A DNA stretch of 64,000 nt, from the NCBI RefSeq assembly GCF_000317555.1, contig NC_019745.1, forward strand, positions 1,364,001-1,428,000. The letters are read 5' to 3'. This stretch comes from Gloeocapsa sp. PCC 7428 (GTDB lineage: Bacteria; Cyanobacteriota; Cyanobacteriia; Cyanobacteriales; Chroococcidiopsidaceae). The notes below the pieces were generated by a model. It was not told where the DNA came from and did not search any database. It saw only the letters and a program-made list of their open reading frames with translations. Of the stretch, positions 20,123 through 29,839 are shown in pieces; within the stretch, counting starts at the first letter, position 1, and every line of letters begins with the position of its first letter. A program made the translations under genes and the position numbers.

Positions 20123-20311
20123 TTTTCTCAAAAAAACATTCAATATTACGTACGAACACAACCTTGACAAATCATATTGATATAGCTATCAACACTCTTT
20201 TTGTTTTAATTCTGTTGTGAGCAAGACAAAATATTGTATCAGTTGAACCGAGAGAAAGGAATTTTGTTAAGTTAATAGGTTTTCTGTGTTACTACACACT
20301 TAATAGTAGAA

Positions 20312-20349
20312 GCAGAGGAGAAATGATTTGTAGTTTTTATTTAGTGAAA
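20312..20349. repeat. 38-bp dispersed repeat, copy 1
   Basis: It starts GCAGAGGAGAAATGATTTGT and ends TTAGTGAAA. A second copy at 39717-39754 differs at only two of 38 positions. Both lie in gene-free regions. It contains an ATG-started frame of about 24 codons in this copy, which is probably fortuitous. Confidence 0.75.
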
Positions 20350-20396
20350 TGGTATGAGATCAGTCCTGGGATTATGTTAAACAATGCTTATGTGTG

Positions 20397-20450
20397 AGTC
20401 CACGGAGGTGGACTTGGTTTGTTAAGCTGCCGCATTCACGTTAATTTCTG
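20397..20450. repeat. Member of the dispersed palindrome family
   Basis: A hairpin with arms AGTCCAC and GTGGACT and loop GGAG (20397-20414) is followed by TTGGTTTGTTAAGCTGC and an AT-rich tail. It is related to the elements near 10856, 13343 and 34779. Confidence 0.6.
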
Positions 20451-20495
20451 GGAAACCTTAAAGGTAACTGCTGATGAGTTCCTACTTTGTTGCTG

Positions 20496-21917
20496 ATGAA
20501 TTCAAACGCGATCGCCACCCACACACTACGAAACACCTTACAAAAAATTTGGGGATATCCAGAATTCCGCCAACCCCAGGAAGAAATTATTCGTAGTGTA
20601 TTGTCGCAGCAAGACACCCTGATCGTTATGCCCACCGGTGGGGGAAAATCAATTTGCTTTCAACTTCCTGCATTACTTCAGCTTGGGCTAACACTTGTCG
20701 TGTCACCGTTAGTCGCTTTGATGGAAAATCAAGTCAAAGAATTACGCGATCGCCAATTACCTGCTGCTTTGTTACACAGCGAATTACCAACATATCAACG
20801 CAAACAAATCTTACAGCAACTCGAACGACAGCAGCTAAAGTTACTATACCTCTCACCCGAAACACTTTTTAGCGCACCTGTATGGGAACGCTTGTGCCAA
20901 CCGCAACTGCAAATTAACAGCCTGATTCTTGATGAAGCGCATTGTTTAGTACAGTGGGGAGATACGTTTCGCCCTGCATACCGCCGTTTAGGTATGGTGC
21001 GACCTGCACTGCTACAATCAAAACCCAAAGAAACAAAAATCGCGATCGCCGCCTTTACCGCCACCGCCGATCCAACGGCACAAACCACGATTCAACGAGT
21101 TTTACAACTCCAACAGCCCCAAATTTTTCGCCAAAATCCCTATCGTCCAAATCTTCATCTCAAAGTGCAAACGGTATGGACACCACGCGGACGAAAACAA
21201 CAGTTATTAAAATTTATTCAAGCTAAACTCCAACAAGCTGGATTAGTCTACGTCCGCACGCGCAGAGATAGTGAAAGCCTCGCCGCATGGTTAAACCAAC
21301 AAGGTTATCTTACTGCTGCTTATCATGCTGGATTAAGCCCAGAAGAACGCCGAGAAATTGAGACTGACTGGTTAAGCGGTAAAATCCCTTTTGTGATTTG
21401 CACCTCAGCCTTTGGCATGGGAATTAATAAACCTGATGTTCGTTGGGTTATTCACTTTCATGCACCGTTGCTACTTTCAGAATATGTCCAAGAAATTGGA
21501 CGCGCAGGGCGTGATGGTAAACCAAGCATCGCGTTAACCCTTGTAAGTGAACCAACAGGATGGCTAGATCCTGAAGATAAACAGCGTCAAGAATTTTTTA
21601 CGCAAAAACTGCGATCGCAATATACTAAAGCTCAGCAATTAGCTAAAAAGTTACCTAAACAAGGTAAAATTCCGCGAGATGCTGAAAGTGCGATCGCCCT
21701 TGCCCTGCTTCACAGTAATGGTCAACTCGAATGGCAAGACCCCTTCCATTACATTATTCATCAAACACGCTTACAATCTCCACGAAAACTTAATTTTGGT
21801 CATCAAATCAACGAATATCTTAATATCCGTTCTTGTCGCTGGCGATTTCTCTTAAGTGCGTTTGGCTTTGACCAAGCAGAATTTAAGTGTGGACATTGCG
21901 ATCGCTGCACTCAATAA
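20496..21917 (+). CDS. recQ: RecQ-family ATP-dependent DNA helicase, short form
   Basis: A 473-residue SF2 helicase. Motif 0/I is FRQPQEEIIRSVL and MPTGGGKS, motif II DEAHCLVQWG, motif IV/V SAFGMGINKPDVRWVIHF, motif VI QEIGRAGRDGKP. The C-terminus carries a RecQ-type zinc domain: SCRWRFLLSAFGF followed by CGHCDRC. The winged-helix (RQC) and HRDC domains of longer RecQ proteins are absent; the protein stops right after the zinc cysteines. Short RecQs are common in cyanobacteria. The ATG at 20496 is chosen over a TTG nine bases upstream. It is convergent with the VWA gene. Confidence 0.92.
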   Translation: MNSNAIATHTLRNTLQKIWGYPEFRQPQEEIIRSVLSQQDTLIVMPTGGGKSICFQLPALLQLGLTLVVSPLVALMENQVKELRDRQLPAALLHSELPTYQRKQILQQLERQQLKLLYLSPETLFSAPVWERLCQPQLQINSLILDEAHCLVQWGDTFRPAYRRLGMVRPALLQSKPKETKIAIAAFTATADPTAQTTIQRVLQLQQPQIFRQNPYRPNLHLKVQTVWTPRGRKQQLLKFIQAKLQQAGLVYVRTRRDSESLAAWLNQQGYLTAAYHAGLSPEERREIETDWLSGKIPFVICTSAFGMGINKPDVRWVIHFHAPLLLSEYVQEIGRAGRDGKPSIALTLVSEPTGWLDPEDKQRQEFFTQKLRSQYTKAQQLAKKLPKQGKIPRDAESAIALALLHSNGQLEWQDPFHYIIHQTRLQSPRKLNFGHQINEYLNIRSCRWRFLLSAFGFDQAEFKCGHCDRCTQ

Positions 21918-21977
21918 ACAGTCCCTCTCCACCTCCTTCCTTCGTTTCCTTTGCGCCTAGTAAGGTTCGTTTTCTAT

Positions 21978-23807
21978 CTACTGCAACAACTTACAAATCT
22001 TGCCATAAGCAATATAAGAACCGCCATTCCTAGCTTCTTCCACAGCATCAACAACATACAACACACCCTCCTCACGAATATTCCGAGGAAAGCGGATATT
22101 ATAATTCGGGTTATAACCATCAGAAACAACTCGCGCTCTTAACTTACTACCTTCTTTAACACACTGCACAAGAACTTTACCATCAACATCTGTCGTTGTT
22201 TCCAAATCAGCCACCGAAGCGGGTGCATTAACTGGTTGACGTTTTTGGCTGTAGCGCACGTTACTTGAGACTGCGGCGCGTTCTTCTCCTGGTTTTACTA
22301 AGCGGCGAATTGTGCCACAAGCACGATAAAAACTTCCATCCGCCGAAAGCTTAATTTCATCGACGACATAAGTTACTCCTTCCTCGCGAATGTGTCGCGG
22401 AAACTGCACATTAAAGTCACTGTTGTAGCCGTCAGAAATCACGCGTACGCGCAATTTTCCACCTTCTCGAAAACACTTAACCAACACCCCACGATCGACA
22501 CTAGAAACAGCTTCTAAGCTATTAGCAGATCCCGCAGCAATTCCCCGTAATTGTAAATCGCCGCGATCGCGCGCTTGCGCTTGGTAAGATTGATCGCGCA
22601 TTTCCTTACGAATCATCGCATCATATCGGCGCGTCTCTAACCGTTGCGCGTAATGATCGATTTGATCCAATTCCTCGGCGAGTGCAAACGACTCGCATAA
22701 CATTTTACATTTCAAATCGGCGATCGCTTGGCGTAATTTCTGCGCTGCGCTGTTGTAGTCACCCCGATCCGCACTGGCGATCGCTTCTTCTTTGACTTTG
22801 GCAATGCGCAGTTTACTTGCTTGTTCTATAACACCTGCATCCGGTTGAATGCTACTCGCTTGTTCAGCAGAACAAATAGTTAAGGCGATCGCGATTTTGT
22901 CGCTAAATTCTTGAAGACTACCACCAACAACCGCATGATACTTATACGCAACCGTTGCTACATTTCTCACACCAAGATCGCTAAATGCAGGGATCGCGAG
23001 TTCTACCGCTAATTGCTTTGGTTCAATTTCATAAACATCGCCTAAAAAAACTTCTAACTGATTGGTATACGCTTGATAGCGATAATTATTTAAAACGCCC
23101 GCAACTTGCACCGCATCGGCTTGCAAAGTGACGTTAAGATTTTGGGCAACGACTGATGTTAAACTTTCCATCTCAATTTGAAAGACATCCGCAGCATCGT
23201 CAGGCGATTGAATAAAATAAAAGTTTCCTTCGGCTGCATTTGCCATCCCAATCAGCAAATCTTCATTAAAGTAAGTTCCAAAACCCAAGGTTGTTGTCAT
23301 AATTCCTTGGGCGGCTTGTTGTCTAGCACTATTAATGAGTGTTTGCGGATCGGTAATGCCAACGTTAGCTTGTCCATCAGTTAACAACAAAACGCGGTTA
23401 ATTCTTTCCGTTGTTTGGTGCAATCTAACGCGATCGCATCCCATCAACCAACCACCACTCAAATTGGTACATCCACCCACACGAATTTTCCCCAAACGAT
23501 TCTGTATCGCAGCTTTATCTTGAACTTGTTGCGGCATTAATATTGTTTCTGGGTAATCGTCGTAAACAACGACCGAAAGAATATCTTCGGGTGTCAGATA
23601 CTCAACAAGCTTTTGCGCTGCTTGAATTGCGTGTTTGAGAGGAACTCCCGCCATCGAACCGGATCGATCAATCACCAAGCTGAGATTGAGAGGGCGACGC
23701 GATGCTTGGCTGCGATCGCCTTCCCCCTGAAAACTTACAATTAAATCGATATTCGCAGGCTGATTCACTGCAATCAACGGCTGGCTTAAAGTGTAATTTA
23801 CTTTCAT
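21978..23807 (-). CDS. VWA-domain protein with a duplicated C-terminal module
   Basis: A 609-residue protein. Residues about 41-205 form a von Willebrand A domain with the complete MIDAS motif in LVIDRSGSMAGVPL. A beta-rich region follows, then a helical segment (about 330-410). The C-terminus holds two copies of a module of about 63 residues, at 441-503 and 545-608. Both copies contain ISDGYN or VSDGYN, FPR-IREEGV and YVVD. No signal peptide is present, so it is probably cytoplasmic. VWA proteins often work with MoxR ATPases; a moxR gene lies about 4 kb away on the other strand, but a link is unproven. Confidence 0.88.
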   Translation of the reverse strand: MKVNYTLSQPLIAVNQPANIDLIVSFQGEGDRSQASRRPLNLSLVIDRSGSMAGVPLKHAIQAAQKLVEYLTPEDILSVVVYDDYPETILMPQQVQDKAAIQNRLGKIRVGGCTNLSGGWLMGCDRVRLHQTTERINRVLLLTDGQANVGITDPQTLINSARQQAAQGIMTTTLGFGTYFNEDLLIGMANAAEGNFYFIQSPDDAADVFQIEMESLTSVVAQNLNVTLQADAVQVAGVLNNYRYQAYTNQLEVFLGDVYEIEPKQLAVELAIPAFSDLGVRNVATVAYKYHAVVGGSLQEFSDKIAIALTICSAEQASSIQPDAGVIEQASKLRIAKVKEEAIASADRGDYNSAAQKLRQAIADLKCKMLCESFALAEELDQIDHYAQRLETRRYDAMIRKEMRDQSYQAQARDRGDLQLRGIAAGSANSLEAVSSVDRGVLVKCFREGGKLRVRVISDGYNSDFNVQFPRHIREEGVTYVVDEIKLSADGSFYRACGTIRRLVKPGEERAAVSSNVRYSQKRQPVNAPASVADLETTTDVDGKVLVQCVKEGSKLRARVVSDGYNPNYNIRFPRNIREEGVLYVVDAVEEARNGGSYIAYGKICKLLQ

Positions 23808-24012
23808 ACTTCAGGATGTACGCAACGAATTGAAGAAGGTGGATGAAGTGCAGTTTATAAGTACATTTGTACTGCAATAAATAATACAATCGCTTTAATT
23901 CATTTGGAAATAGCAAATATCGCCGAGTCAGCGTTTGCTTGATCCGGCTAGCGTTGGATTCCAATTTATTGAACCCAGCAAATTATGTTTTCCAACAATC
24001 TTGCAAAAACGT

Positions 24013-24498
24013 TTAAATTGAGTTGCGTTCCTCAAACGTTTTATTCGTCTCAGTTGAAATTGTATTGAAGATGCGTGCCATCCAAGCACGAGTTAACAAA
24101 AGTGCCGCTAAAACCAACAAAAAAGCACACACTGCCAAAATCTGTTGCCAAGGAATTTCTAAAACTTCTCGAAGAATGACTTCTCTTAACACAGAGACTA
24201 TTGAAACTTCTACTGCGACACCGACAGAAATACGCTGTTCTTGTAAGTAGATAATCAGTAAACGAAATAACTCAACTAAGATTAAAATGAATAAAATATC
24301 TGAAGTGATACTCTGAAACTTTAATGGCTGTAGAAGTGCGAGAAATATGCCACTCAGCCGAATTAGCATAATACAAAATAAGCTAATACATAATAAAACC
24401 ACAATCAGATTTTGCACAAGTTCTAGACTATGAACTATGCGATCTCGGTCAAACCAATTATAAAAAGATTGCGTGTTGTTTTCTGAAATCTTCAGCAT
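24013..24498 (-). CDS. PsiE-like membrane protein
   Basis: A 161-residue protein with four predicted membrane segments (about 24-53, 63-84, 93-110, 118-140). ILVELFRLLIIYLQEQRISV and VSIVSVLREVILREVLE are typical of the phosphate-starvation-inducible PsiE family. The role is unknown beyond phosphate-stress linkage in E. coli; no PHO box was recognised here. AGGAGG at an ideal distance supports the ATG start. Confidence 0.82.
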   Translation of the reverse strand: MLKISENNTQSFYNWFDRDRIVHSLELVQNLIVVLLCISLFCIMLIRLSGIFLALLQPLKFQSITSDILFILILVELFRLLIIYLQEQRISVGVAVEVSIVSVLREVILREVLEIPWQQILAVCAFLLVLAALLLTRAWMARIFNTISTETNKTFEERNSI

Positions 24499-24833
24499 GC
24501 AGTTACCTCCTGGCTGGTTTAGCTATCATTAAGAATAGCTACCCTGCTTGTAAATATAGTAGAGGTCAGGGGTGAAAATGAGTTAGGGCAATAGTTATTC
24601 GTACCTTCAATGTCCTAACTACCCCAACGAGACTGCTATATTGTGTAAATGTAAGAACTCATGAGCTAATTGCTAACTGCTAAAGCATGAAAAAAGAACC
24701 ACATAGGCGTAGCCTTCCCCCAGGGTAGGACACAAAGGACACGAAGGAGTAGAAGTTTCAGAGAGTTTTTGCGTAAGTCCTATATTTATCACTGTTAGCA
24801 ATTAGCAACTCTGCTCAAACAAATACGACTATT
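24499..24833. other. Intergenic region, nothing recognised
   Basis: About 335 bases between the minus-strand pheS and PsiE-like genes. It contains low-complexity text such as GGACACAAAGGACACGAAGG but no gene, clear hairpin or RNA that I can support. Confidence 0.5.
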
Positions 24834-25835
24834 CTAAAACTGTTGTAAAAATCGCAAGTCGCTATTGTAGAAACGCCGAATATCATCAATTTCGTGCAAC
24901 ACCATCGCCAATCTTTCTACACCCATTCCCGCAGCGAAGCCAGTGTAAACTTCAGGGTCGTATCCTACCGCTTTCAGTACGTTCGGGTCAACCATACCAC
25001 AGCCCATCACTTCCAGCCAACGACCTTTCCATTGCACGTCAACTTCAGCTGATGGTTCAGTGAAGGGAAAATAACTGGCGCGGAAGCGAATCGGTGAATC
25101 GCCGAATAATTCTTGCAAAAATATTTTAACTGTACCTTTGAGGTCAGTAAAAGTCAAACCTTCATCGACTGCCAAAATTTCGATTTGGTGAAATACTGCG
25201 GCGTGAGTAGCATCTACAGTATCGCGACGATAGCAACGTCCTGGAATTGCAACGCGTACTGGCGGATCGTTGTCTTCCATGTAGTGAATTTGCACGTTGG
25301 AAGTATGCGTCCGCAATAGATTTCCATCAGGAAGAAATAAAGTATCCTGCATATCACGTGCAGGGTGATCCGGTTGGAAATTGAGTGCTTCAAAGTTATA
25401 GTAGTCAGTCTCCATTTCTGGTCCTTGAGCTACAGTGTAGCCTAGACCAACAAAGATATCCAGCACGCGATCCATTGTACTGTGAAGCGGATGAACGCGA
25501 CCTAGTGGGCGATAAACACCAGGCATTGTCACATCAATTGTTTCTGCTTCTAATTGTGCTTGAATCGCCGCCGCTTGTAACTTGTGACGCTGGTTTTCGA
25601 TTTCTGCTTGTAGGGCTTCTTTAACAGTATTAGCGATCGCCCCAATTTGCGGACGTTCTTCAGCACTCAATTGCCCCATGCTGCGCAACAATCCTGATAA
25701 CTGACCCTTCTTACCGAGGTAAACTACTCGAAGTTCCTCTAAACGATCCAAAGAATCAGCAGCAGCGATCGCGCTTATGCCTTCTTGTCGTAAAGTTTCC
25801 AGTTGAGCCTTTAAAGTGCTAGGCTGATTGCTCAT
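24834..25835 (-). CDS. pheS: Phenylalanyl-tRNA synthetase alpha subunit
   Basis: A 333-residue class II aminoacyl-tRNA synthetase subunit that charges tRNA-Phe in an alpha2-beta2 complex. The N-terminal coiled coil (about 5-85) is followed by the catalytic core: [37 protein letters not shown] and the motif 3 region [20 protein letters not shown]. The ATG at 25835 is preferred over a TTG 15 bases upstream. pheT is not adjacent, as is usual in cyanobacteria. Confidence 0.97.
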   Translation of the reverse strand: MSNQPSTLKAQLETLRQEGISAIAAADSLDRLEELRVVYLGKKGQLSGLLRSMGQLSAEERPQIGAIANTVKEALQAEIENQRHKLQAAAIQAQLEAETIDVTMPGVYRPLGRVHPLHSTMDRVLDIFVGLGYTVAQGPEMETDYYNFEALNFQPDHPARDMQDTLFLPDGNLLRTHTSNVQIHYMEDNDPPVRVAIPGRCYRRDTVDATHAAVFHQIEILAVDEGLTFTDLKGTVKIFLQELFGDSPIRFRASYFPFTEPSAEVDVQWKGRWLEVMGCGMVDPNVLKAVGYDPEVYTGFAAGMGVERLAMVLHEIDDIRRFYNSDLRFLQQF

Positions 25836-25963
25836 GCTTGTCGTATTCAACAGTAATTCTCTGAAAGCCAGCTGTTCAAATCAATATAAGTGTATCGTAT
25901 CAGTTTAAAAGGGAGTAGGGGCGAGGAGCGAGGGGTGAGGGAAAAATTAGTTGTTCGTTTTTA

Positions 25964-26007
25964 CTGACCACTGACCACTGACCACTGACCTCTGACCTCT
26001 GACCTCT
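25964..26007. repeat. Heptanucleotide tandem repeat abutting the surE start codon
   Basis: About six copies of a 7-bp unit, three CTGACCA followed by three CTGACCT, ending directly at the surE ATG. Short tandemly repeated heptamers of this kind are known in cyanobacterial genomes. No Shine-Dalgarno sequence is seen between the repeat and the start codon. Confidence 0.85.
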
Positions 26008-26841
26008 ATGAAACTACTTATTTGTAACGACGATGGTATTTACGCGCTAGGAATTCGGACTCTAGCCGATACTTTAGCAGCAGCCGGACACGAAGTCGCG
26101 GTTGTTTGTCCAGATCGCGAGCGATCGGCAACGGGACATGGATTAACATTACATCAACCGATTCGTGCAGAACTCGTCGAGTCGGTATTTCACCCTAGTA
26201 TCAAAGCTTGGGCTTGTTCGGGAACGCCTGCTGATTGCGTTAAACTTGCATTGTGGGCATTGCTCGATAGTCCACCAGATTTCGTGCTTTCTGGTATCAA
26301 TCAGGGAGCAAATTTAGGAACTGATATTCTTTATTCTGGTACTGTCTCAGCGGCTATGGAGGGGATCATTGAGGGTATTCCTAGTGTGGCATTATCACTC
26401 ACAAGTTTTACTTCTAAAGAGTTTCAACCTGCTGCGACGTTTGCAATTCACTTACTCAAACAATTGAAAAGCCACCCTTTACCTGAGGTTATGTTACTCA
26501 ACATTAATATTCCGGCGGTCGAGTTAGCAGAAATTGCAGGAGTAAAAATCACGCGTCAGGGAATTCGTCGCTACGTTGATGTTTTTGAAAAGCGTGTCGA
26601 TCCTCGCGGTAAAACTTATTACTGGTTAGCCGGAGAGTTGCTTGAAGATCTCGCGCCTGCTGAACAGGGCTTAAATTTACCTCAAGATATTCCAACGGAT
26701 GTTGAAGCAATTCGTCACAACTTCATCACCATCACGCCTTTACATTACAACTTGACGTATCTCGACGCGCTGCATCCCTTATCCGAATGGAAATTTGACC
26801 AAAAGCAAGACTGGGGGTCAACAATTGAAGAACAAAATTAG
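26008..26841 (+). CDS. surE: 5'/3'-nucleotidase SurE
   Basis: A 277-residue SurE phosphatase acting on nucleoside monophosphates and short polyphosphates. The N-terminal metal-binding aspartates are in [14 protein letters not shown], and [20 protein letters not shown] is the family signature. ATG is the first possible start; the leader consists of a heptamer repeat array. A second degenerate heptamer array lies between surE and ribF. Confidence 0.96.
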   Translation: MKLLICNDDGIYALGIRTLADTLAAAGHEVAVVCPDRERSATGHGLTLHQPIRAELVESVFHPSIKAWACSGTPADCVKLALWALLDSPPDFVLSGINQGANLGTDILYSGTVSAAMEGIIEGIPSVALSLTSFTSKEFQPAATFAIHLLKQLKSHPLPEVMLLNINIPAVELAEIAGVKITRQGIRRYVDVFEKRVDPRGKTYYWLAGELLEDLAPAEQGLNLPQDIPTDVEAIRHNFITITPLHYNLTYLDALHPLSEWKFDQKQDWGSTIEEQN

Positions 26842-26857
26842 CAAAAAACTTCCCTAA

Positions 26858-26883
26858 CCTCCGACCTCTGACCTCCGACCCCT
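26858..26883. repeat. Short degenerate heptamer repeat
   Basis: About three and a half copies of CCTCCGA/CCTCTGA lie between surE and ribF. It is related in unit to the array before surE. Confidence 0.65.
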
Positions 26884-26927
26884 CATCAATCTGCTACCAT
26901 TGACCTATTTATGTCAAAATGTAAAGC

Positions 26928-27938
26928 GTGTGGGTTACTTCGTCTCTAACTAATGCTTTGACACCAACCGCGATCGCCCTAGGAAACTTTGATGGCATTC
27001 ACTTAGGGCATCAAGAGGTTATTCGTCCAATTTTGCATCGTAGCAAAAATCAGGAAGAGGTTAGAAGCTTACTGTCTTACCCCTTATCAGTTCCTGCGGA
27101 CACGCAAACGCCAATATCTAGCGCAGATCGTCCTGAACACATTTATAGTACTGTCGTTACTTTTAATCCGCATCCGCAAGAGTTCTTTACAGGGAAAAAG
27201 CGATCGCTGCTGACACCTTTAGATGAAAAAGTTCAGCAACTTCAAGCTTTAGGTGTAGACCAACTCATACGAATTCCGTTTACATGGGATTTAGCTTCTT
27301 TAAGTCCGCAAGACTTTGTGGAAAAAATTCTCATTCAACAGTTGTGCTGTCAACAAATCAGTGTGGGTGAAAACTTTTGTTTTGGGAAGCAGCGCACTGG
27401 TACAGCAAAAGATTTAAAAGCGATCGCAGCAAGTTTTGATATTCCGGTAACGATTGTTCCTATTCATGCGCGAGGAGGCGATCGCATCAGTAGTTCAGCA
27501 ATTCGTCAAGCCCTCGAACACGGCGATTTACAACGCGCCCAAGAGTTATTAGGACGTCCCTACACCCTCACAGGAACCGTTGTAAAAGGACAGCAGTTGG
27601 GTAGAACAATTGGTTTTCCGACTGCTAATATCGCCGTACCACCCGAAAAATTTCTACCAGCTAACGGCGTCTACGCTGTTCGAGTTTTTGTTCAAGGCGC
27701 AGATAATCATCTAGGCGTGATGAATATTGGTGTTCGTCCCACAGTTAGCGGTACGCATCCATCTGTAGAGGTATATTTATTTGACTGGTCGGGAGATTTA
27801 TACGGTGAAACGTTAACTGTACAGCTAGAAAAATTCCTACGCCCCGAAAAGAAATTCGCTTCATTAGATGAATTAAAAGCACAAATTCAACTTGACTGCA
27901 CTGCTGCAAAAGAGGCGTTACAAGGGAACACTAAGTGA
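26928..27938 (+). CDS. ribF: Bifunctional riboflavin kinase / FAD synthetase
   Basis: A 336-residue RibF that makes FMN from riboflavin and then FAD. The N-terminal nucleotidyltransferase shows ALGNFDGIHLGHQEVI and ISSSAIRQAL; the C-terminal kinase shows the IGFPTANIAV motif and LGVMNIGVRPTV. A loop of about 30 residues after the HxGH motif (around 36-67) is longer than in E. coli RibF. The start codon is GTG (GTG-TGG-GTT), and no closer ATG keeps the nucleotide-binding motif. It lies about 86 bases after surE. Confidence 0.95.
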   Translation: MWVTSSLTNALTPTAIALGNFDGIHLGHQEVIRPILHRSKNQEEVRSLLSYPLSVPADTQTPISSADRPEHIYSTVVTFNPHPQEFFTGKKRSLLTPLDEKVQQLQALGVDQLIRIPFTWDLASLSPQDFVEKILIQQLCCQQISVGENFCFGKQRTGTAKDLKAIAASFDIPVTIVPIHARGGDRISSSAIRQALEHGDLQRAQELLGRPYTLTGTVVKGQQLGRTIGFPTANIAVPPEKFLPANGVYAVRVFVQGADNHLGVMNIGVRPTVSGTHPSVEVYLFDWSGDLYGETLTVQLEKFLRPEKKFASLDELKAQIQLDCTAAKEALQGNTK

Positions 27939-28004
27939 TGAACTTGCCAAGTGTTCTCAATCTGTAACACTTCATGGCTTATTTAAAAAAAACGACAGTA
28001 GTGC

Positions 28005-28910
28005 ATGAAAAAAATTGAGATTCTGACGCAAAACCTGAGTCGTACGATTGTTGGTAAAGCTGAACCCATCCGCTTAGTGTTAGTTTCCCTACTTGCTGGA
28101 GGTCATGTACTGCTAGAAGATGTTCCTGGCGTAGGCAAAACGTTACTCGCAAAATCATTAGCGCGTTCGGTTGCGGGTAAATTTCAACGCTTACAATGTA
28201 CTCCCGACTTGCTACCAACAGATATTACCGGAACGAACATTTGGAATCCCAAAACAGGCGAGTTTGAATATCTTCCAGGTCCCGTATTTACAAATGTCCT
28301 GCTAGCAGACGAAATCAACCGCGCGACACCGCGTACGCAATCGGCGCTATTAGAAGTGATGGAAGAGGAACAAGTCACCGTTGATGGCGTTTCGCGCCGC
28401 GTTCCCAGTCCTTTTTTTGTGATTGCGACACAAAACCCGATTGAATATCAAGGAACTTTTCCCTTACCCGAAGCGCAAATGGATCGCTTTATGTTGTCGT
28501 TAAGTTTGGGTTATCCCAGCGAGACAGAAGAATTAGCGATGCTGCAACGGTTACAAGAAGGCGTTACCGTAGCTGATTTACAACCTTGCATTACACTTGC
28601 AGAAGTTACCGAATTACGCCGCAGTTGTGCGGCTGTTAAGGTAGACAAATCGTTACAACGCTACATTCTCGATCTCGTTCGTGCGACGCGCGAGTCGGAA
28701 GAGATTATGCTAGGCGTGAGTCCGCGTGGTACGGTAGCATTACACAAAGCAACACAAGCACTCGCTTTTTTGTGCGATCGCCACTACGCGATTCCTGATG
28801 ATGTCAAGTATCTAGCACCATACGTCTTGTGTCATCGTCTGATTCCGGCTGGCGGACATAAAGCTAAATCTATTGTAGAAAGGCTATTGCGATCAGTTCC
28901 CATTCCCTAA
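28005..28910 (+). CDS. MoxR-type AAA+ ATPase
   Basis: A 301-residue AAA+ protein of the MoxR group. Walker A is LEDVPGVGKTLLAKS, Walker B VLLADEINRATPRTQ, and the sensor region FFVIATQNPIEYQGTFPLPE is typical. MoxR proteins act as chaperone-like ATPases, usually with VWA or DUF58 partners. Here the usual DUF58/transglutaminase partners are absent; the next gene, 8 bases downstream, is a methyltransferase. Confidence 0.93.
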   Translation: MKKIEILTQNLSRTIVGKAEPIRLVLVSLLAGGHVLLEDVPGVGKTLLAKSLARSVAGKFQRLQCTPDLLPTDITGTNIWNPKTGEFEYLPGPVFTNVLLADEINRATPRTQSALLEVMEEEQVTVDGVSRRVPSPFFVIATQNPIEYQGTFPLPEAQMDRFMLSLSLGYPSETEELAMLQRLQEGVTVADLQPCITLAEVTELRRSCAAVKVDKSLQRYILDLVRATRESEEIMLGVSPRGTVALHKATQALAFLCDRHYAIPDDVKYLAPYVLCHRLIPAGGHKAKSIVERLLRSVPIP

Positions 28911-28918
28911 ATTGCGTG

Positions 28919-29653
28919 ATGTCTGAATTTGATTTTACTGCTTTATTTAGCGAAGACTATTTGTACTTCTATGAACCGCATTTAACACCAGAACGCAACG
29001 AGCGTGAAGTCAATTTAATTTGGCGTTTGTTGCAACTGCAAGCCAAAATGACGGTACTTGATTTAGCTTGTGGACACGGAAGGATTGCGAACCTACTCGC
29101 ACAGCGCGGCTGTAGTGTCACAGGATTAGATGCTACAGCGTTGTTTTTAGAAAAAGCGCGTCAAGATGCTCAAGCAGCTAAAGTTAAAGTTGAATATGTT
29201 CAAGGCGATATGCGATCGCTTCCTTGGACAGAATACTTTGATTGCATTATTAACTGGTTCACCGCCTTTGGCTACTTTGACGATCGAGACAATCGTCGGG
29301 TGCTAGCCGAGGCTTACCGCGCACTCAAACCAGGTGGTAAGTTGTTAATAGAATTGCAAAGCCTGTACCGAATCTTAAAAGAATTTCAGGCTAATTCTGT
29401 TACAGAACGCAACAATAATTATTTGATTGATCGTACTCGATTTGATTTATTTACTAATCGAACATACACTGAACGTACTGTAATTCGTGATGGACAAGTG
29501 CAGCGGATGAATTACTTTGTACGTCACTTTACTTTTACTGAATTACGCGATTGGTTATTACAAATTGGTTTTCAGGAAGTACAAGGCTATGGAAATGACG
29601 GTGCGCCACTGACACTCGATAGCCGCCGAATGATTGTACTAGCAATTAAGTAA
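28919..29653 (+). CDS. Class I SAM-dependent methyltransferase
   Basis: A 244-residue methyltransferase. Motif I is VLDLACGHGRIANLLAQRG, motif II has GLDATALFLEKAR, and YVQGDMRSLPW follows. The C-terminal half (residues 140-240) is beta-rich and includes TERTVIRDGQVQRMNYFVRH, a type often seen in small-molecule methyltransferases of cyanobacteria. The substrate is unknown. ATG at 28919 was taken over GTG three bases earlier. The short gap to moxR suggests one transcript. Confidence 0.87.
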   Translation: MSEFDFTALFSEDYLYFYEPHLTPERNEREVNLIWRLLQLQAKMTVLDLACGHGRIANLLAQRGCSVTGLDATALFLEKARQDAQAAKVKVEYVQGDMRSLPWTEYFDCIINWFTAFGYFDDRDNRRVLAEAYRALKPGGKLLIELQSLYRILKEFQANSVTERNNNYLIDRTRFDLFTNRTYTERTVIRDGQVQRMNYFVRHFTFTELRDWLLQIGFQEVQGYGNDGAPLTLDSRRMIVLAIK

Positions 29654-29839
29654 GCTCCTCAAGAATTATAGTTAAGGCATTAAACTTTTTGATGTTAGGT
29701 AATAGGTCATCAAAATGCAGTGAGCATTTAGCCATTACTAACTATGGCAATGGTCACAATAACCCTAGTTTTAACTCTAATCTCTGACCTCTGATCTTTG
29801 AACCCTATTATTTACGTGTTGAGGAAGTGATCGAAAGAT

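Larger units (their letters stand above)
20123..20495. other. Intergenic region with two repeat elements
   Basis: This divergent region between the symporter operon and the recQ gene carries no supported gene. It holds one copy of a 38-bp dispersed repeat (20312-20349) and one member of the palindrome family (20397-20450), each listed separately. Promoters for both flanking units must lie here but were not fixed. Confidence 0.55.
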
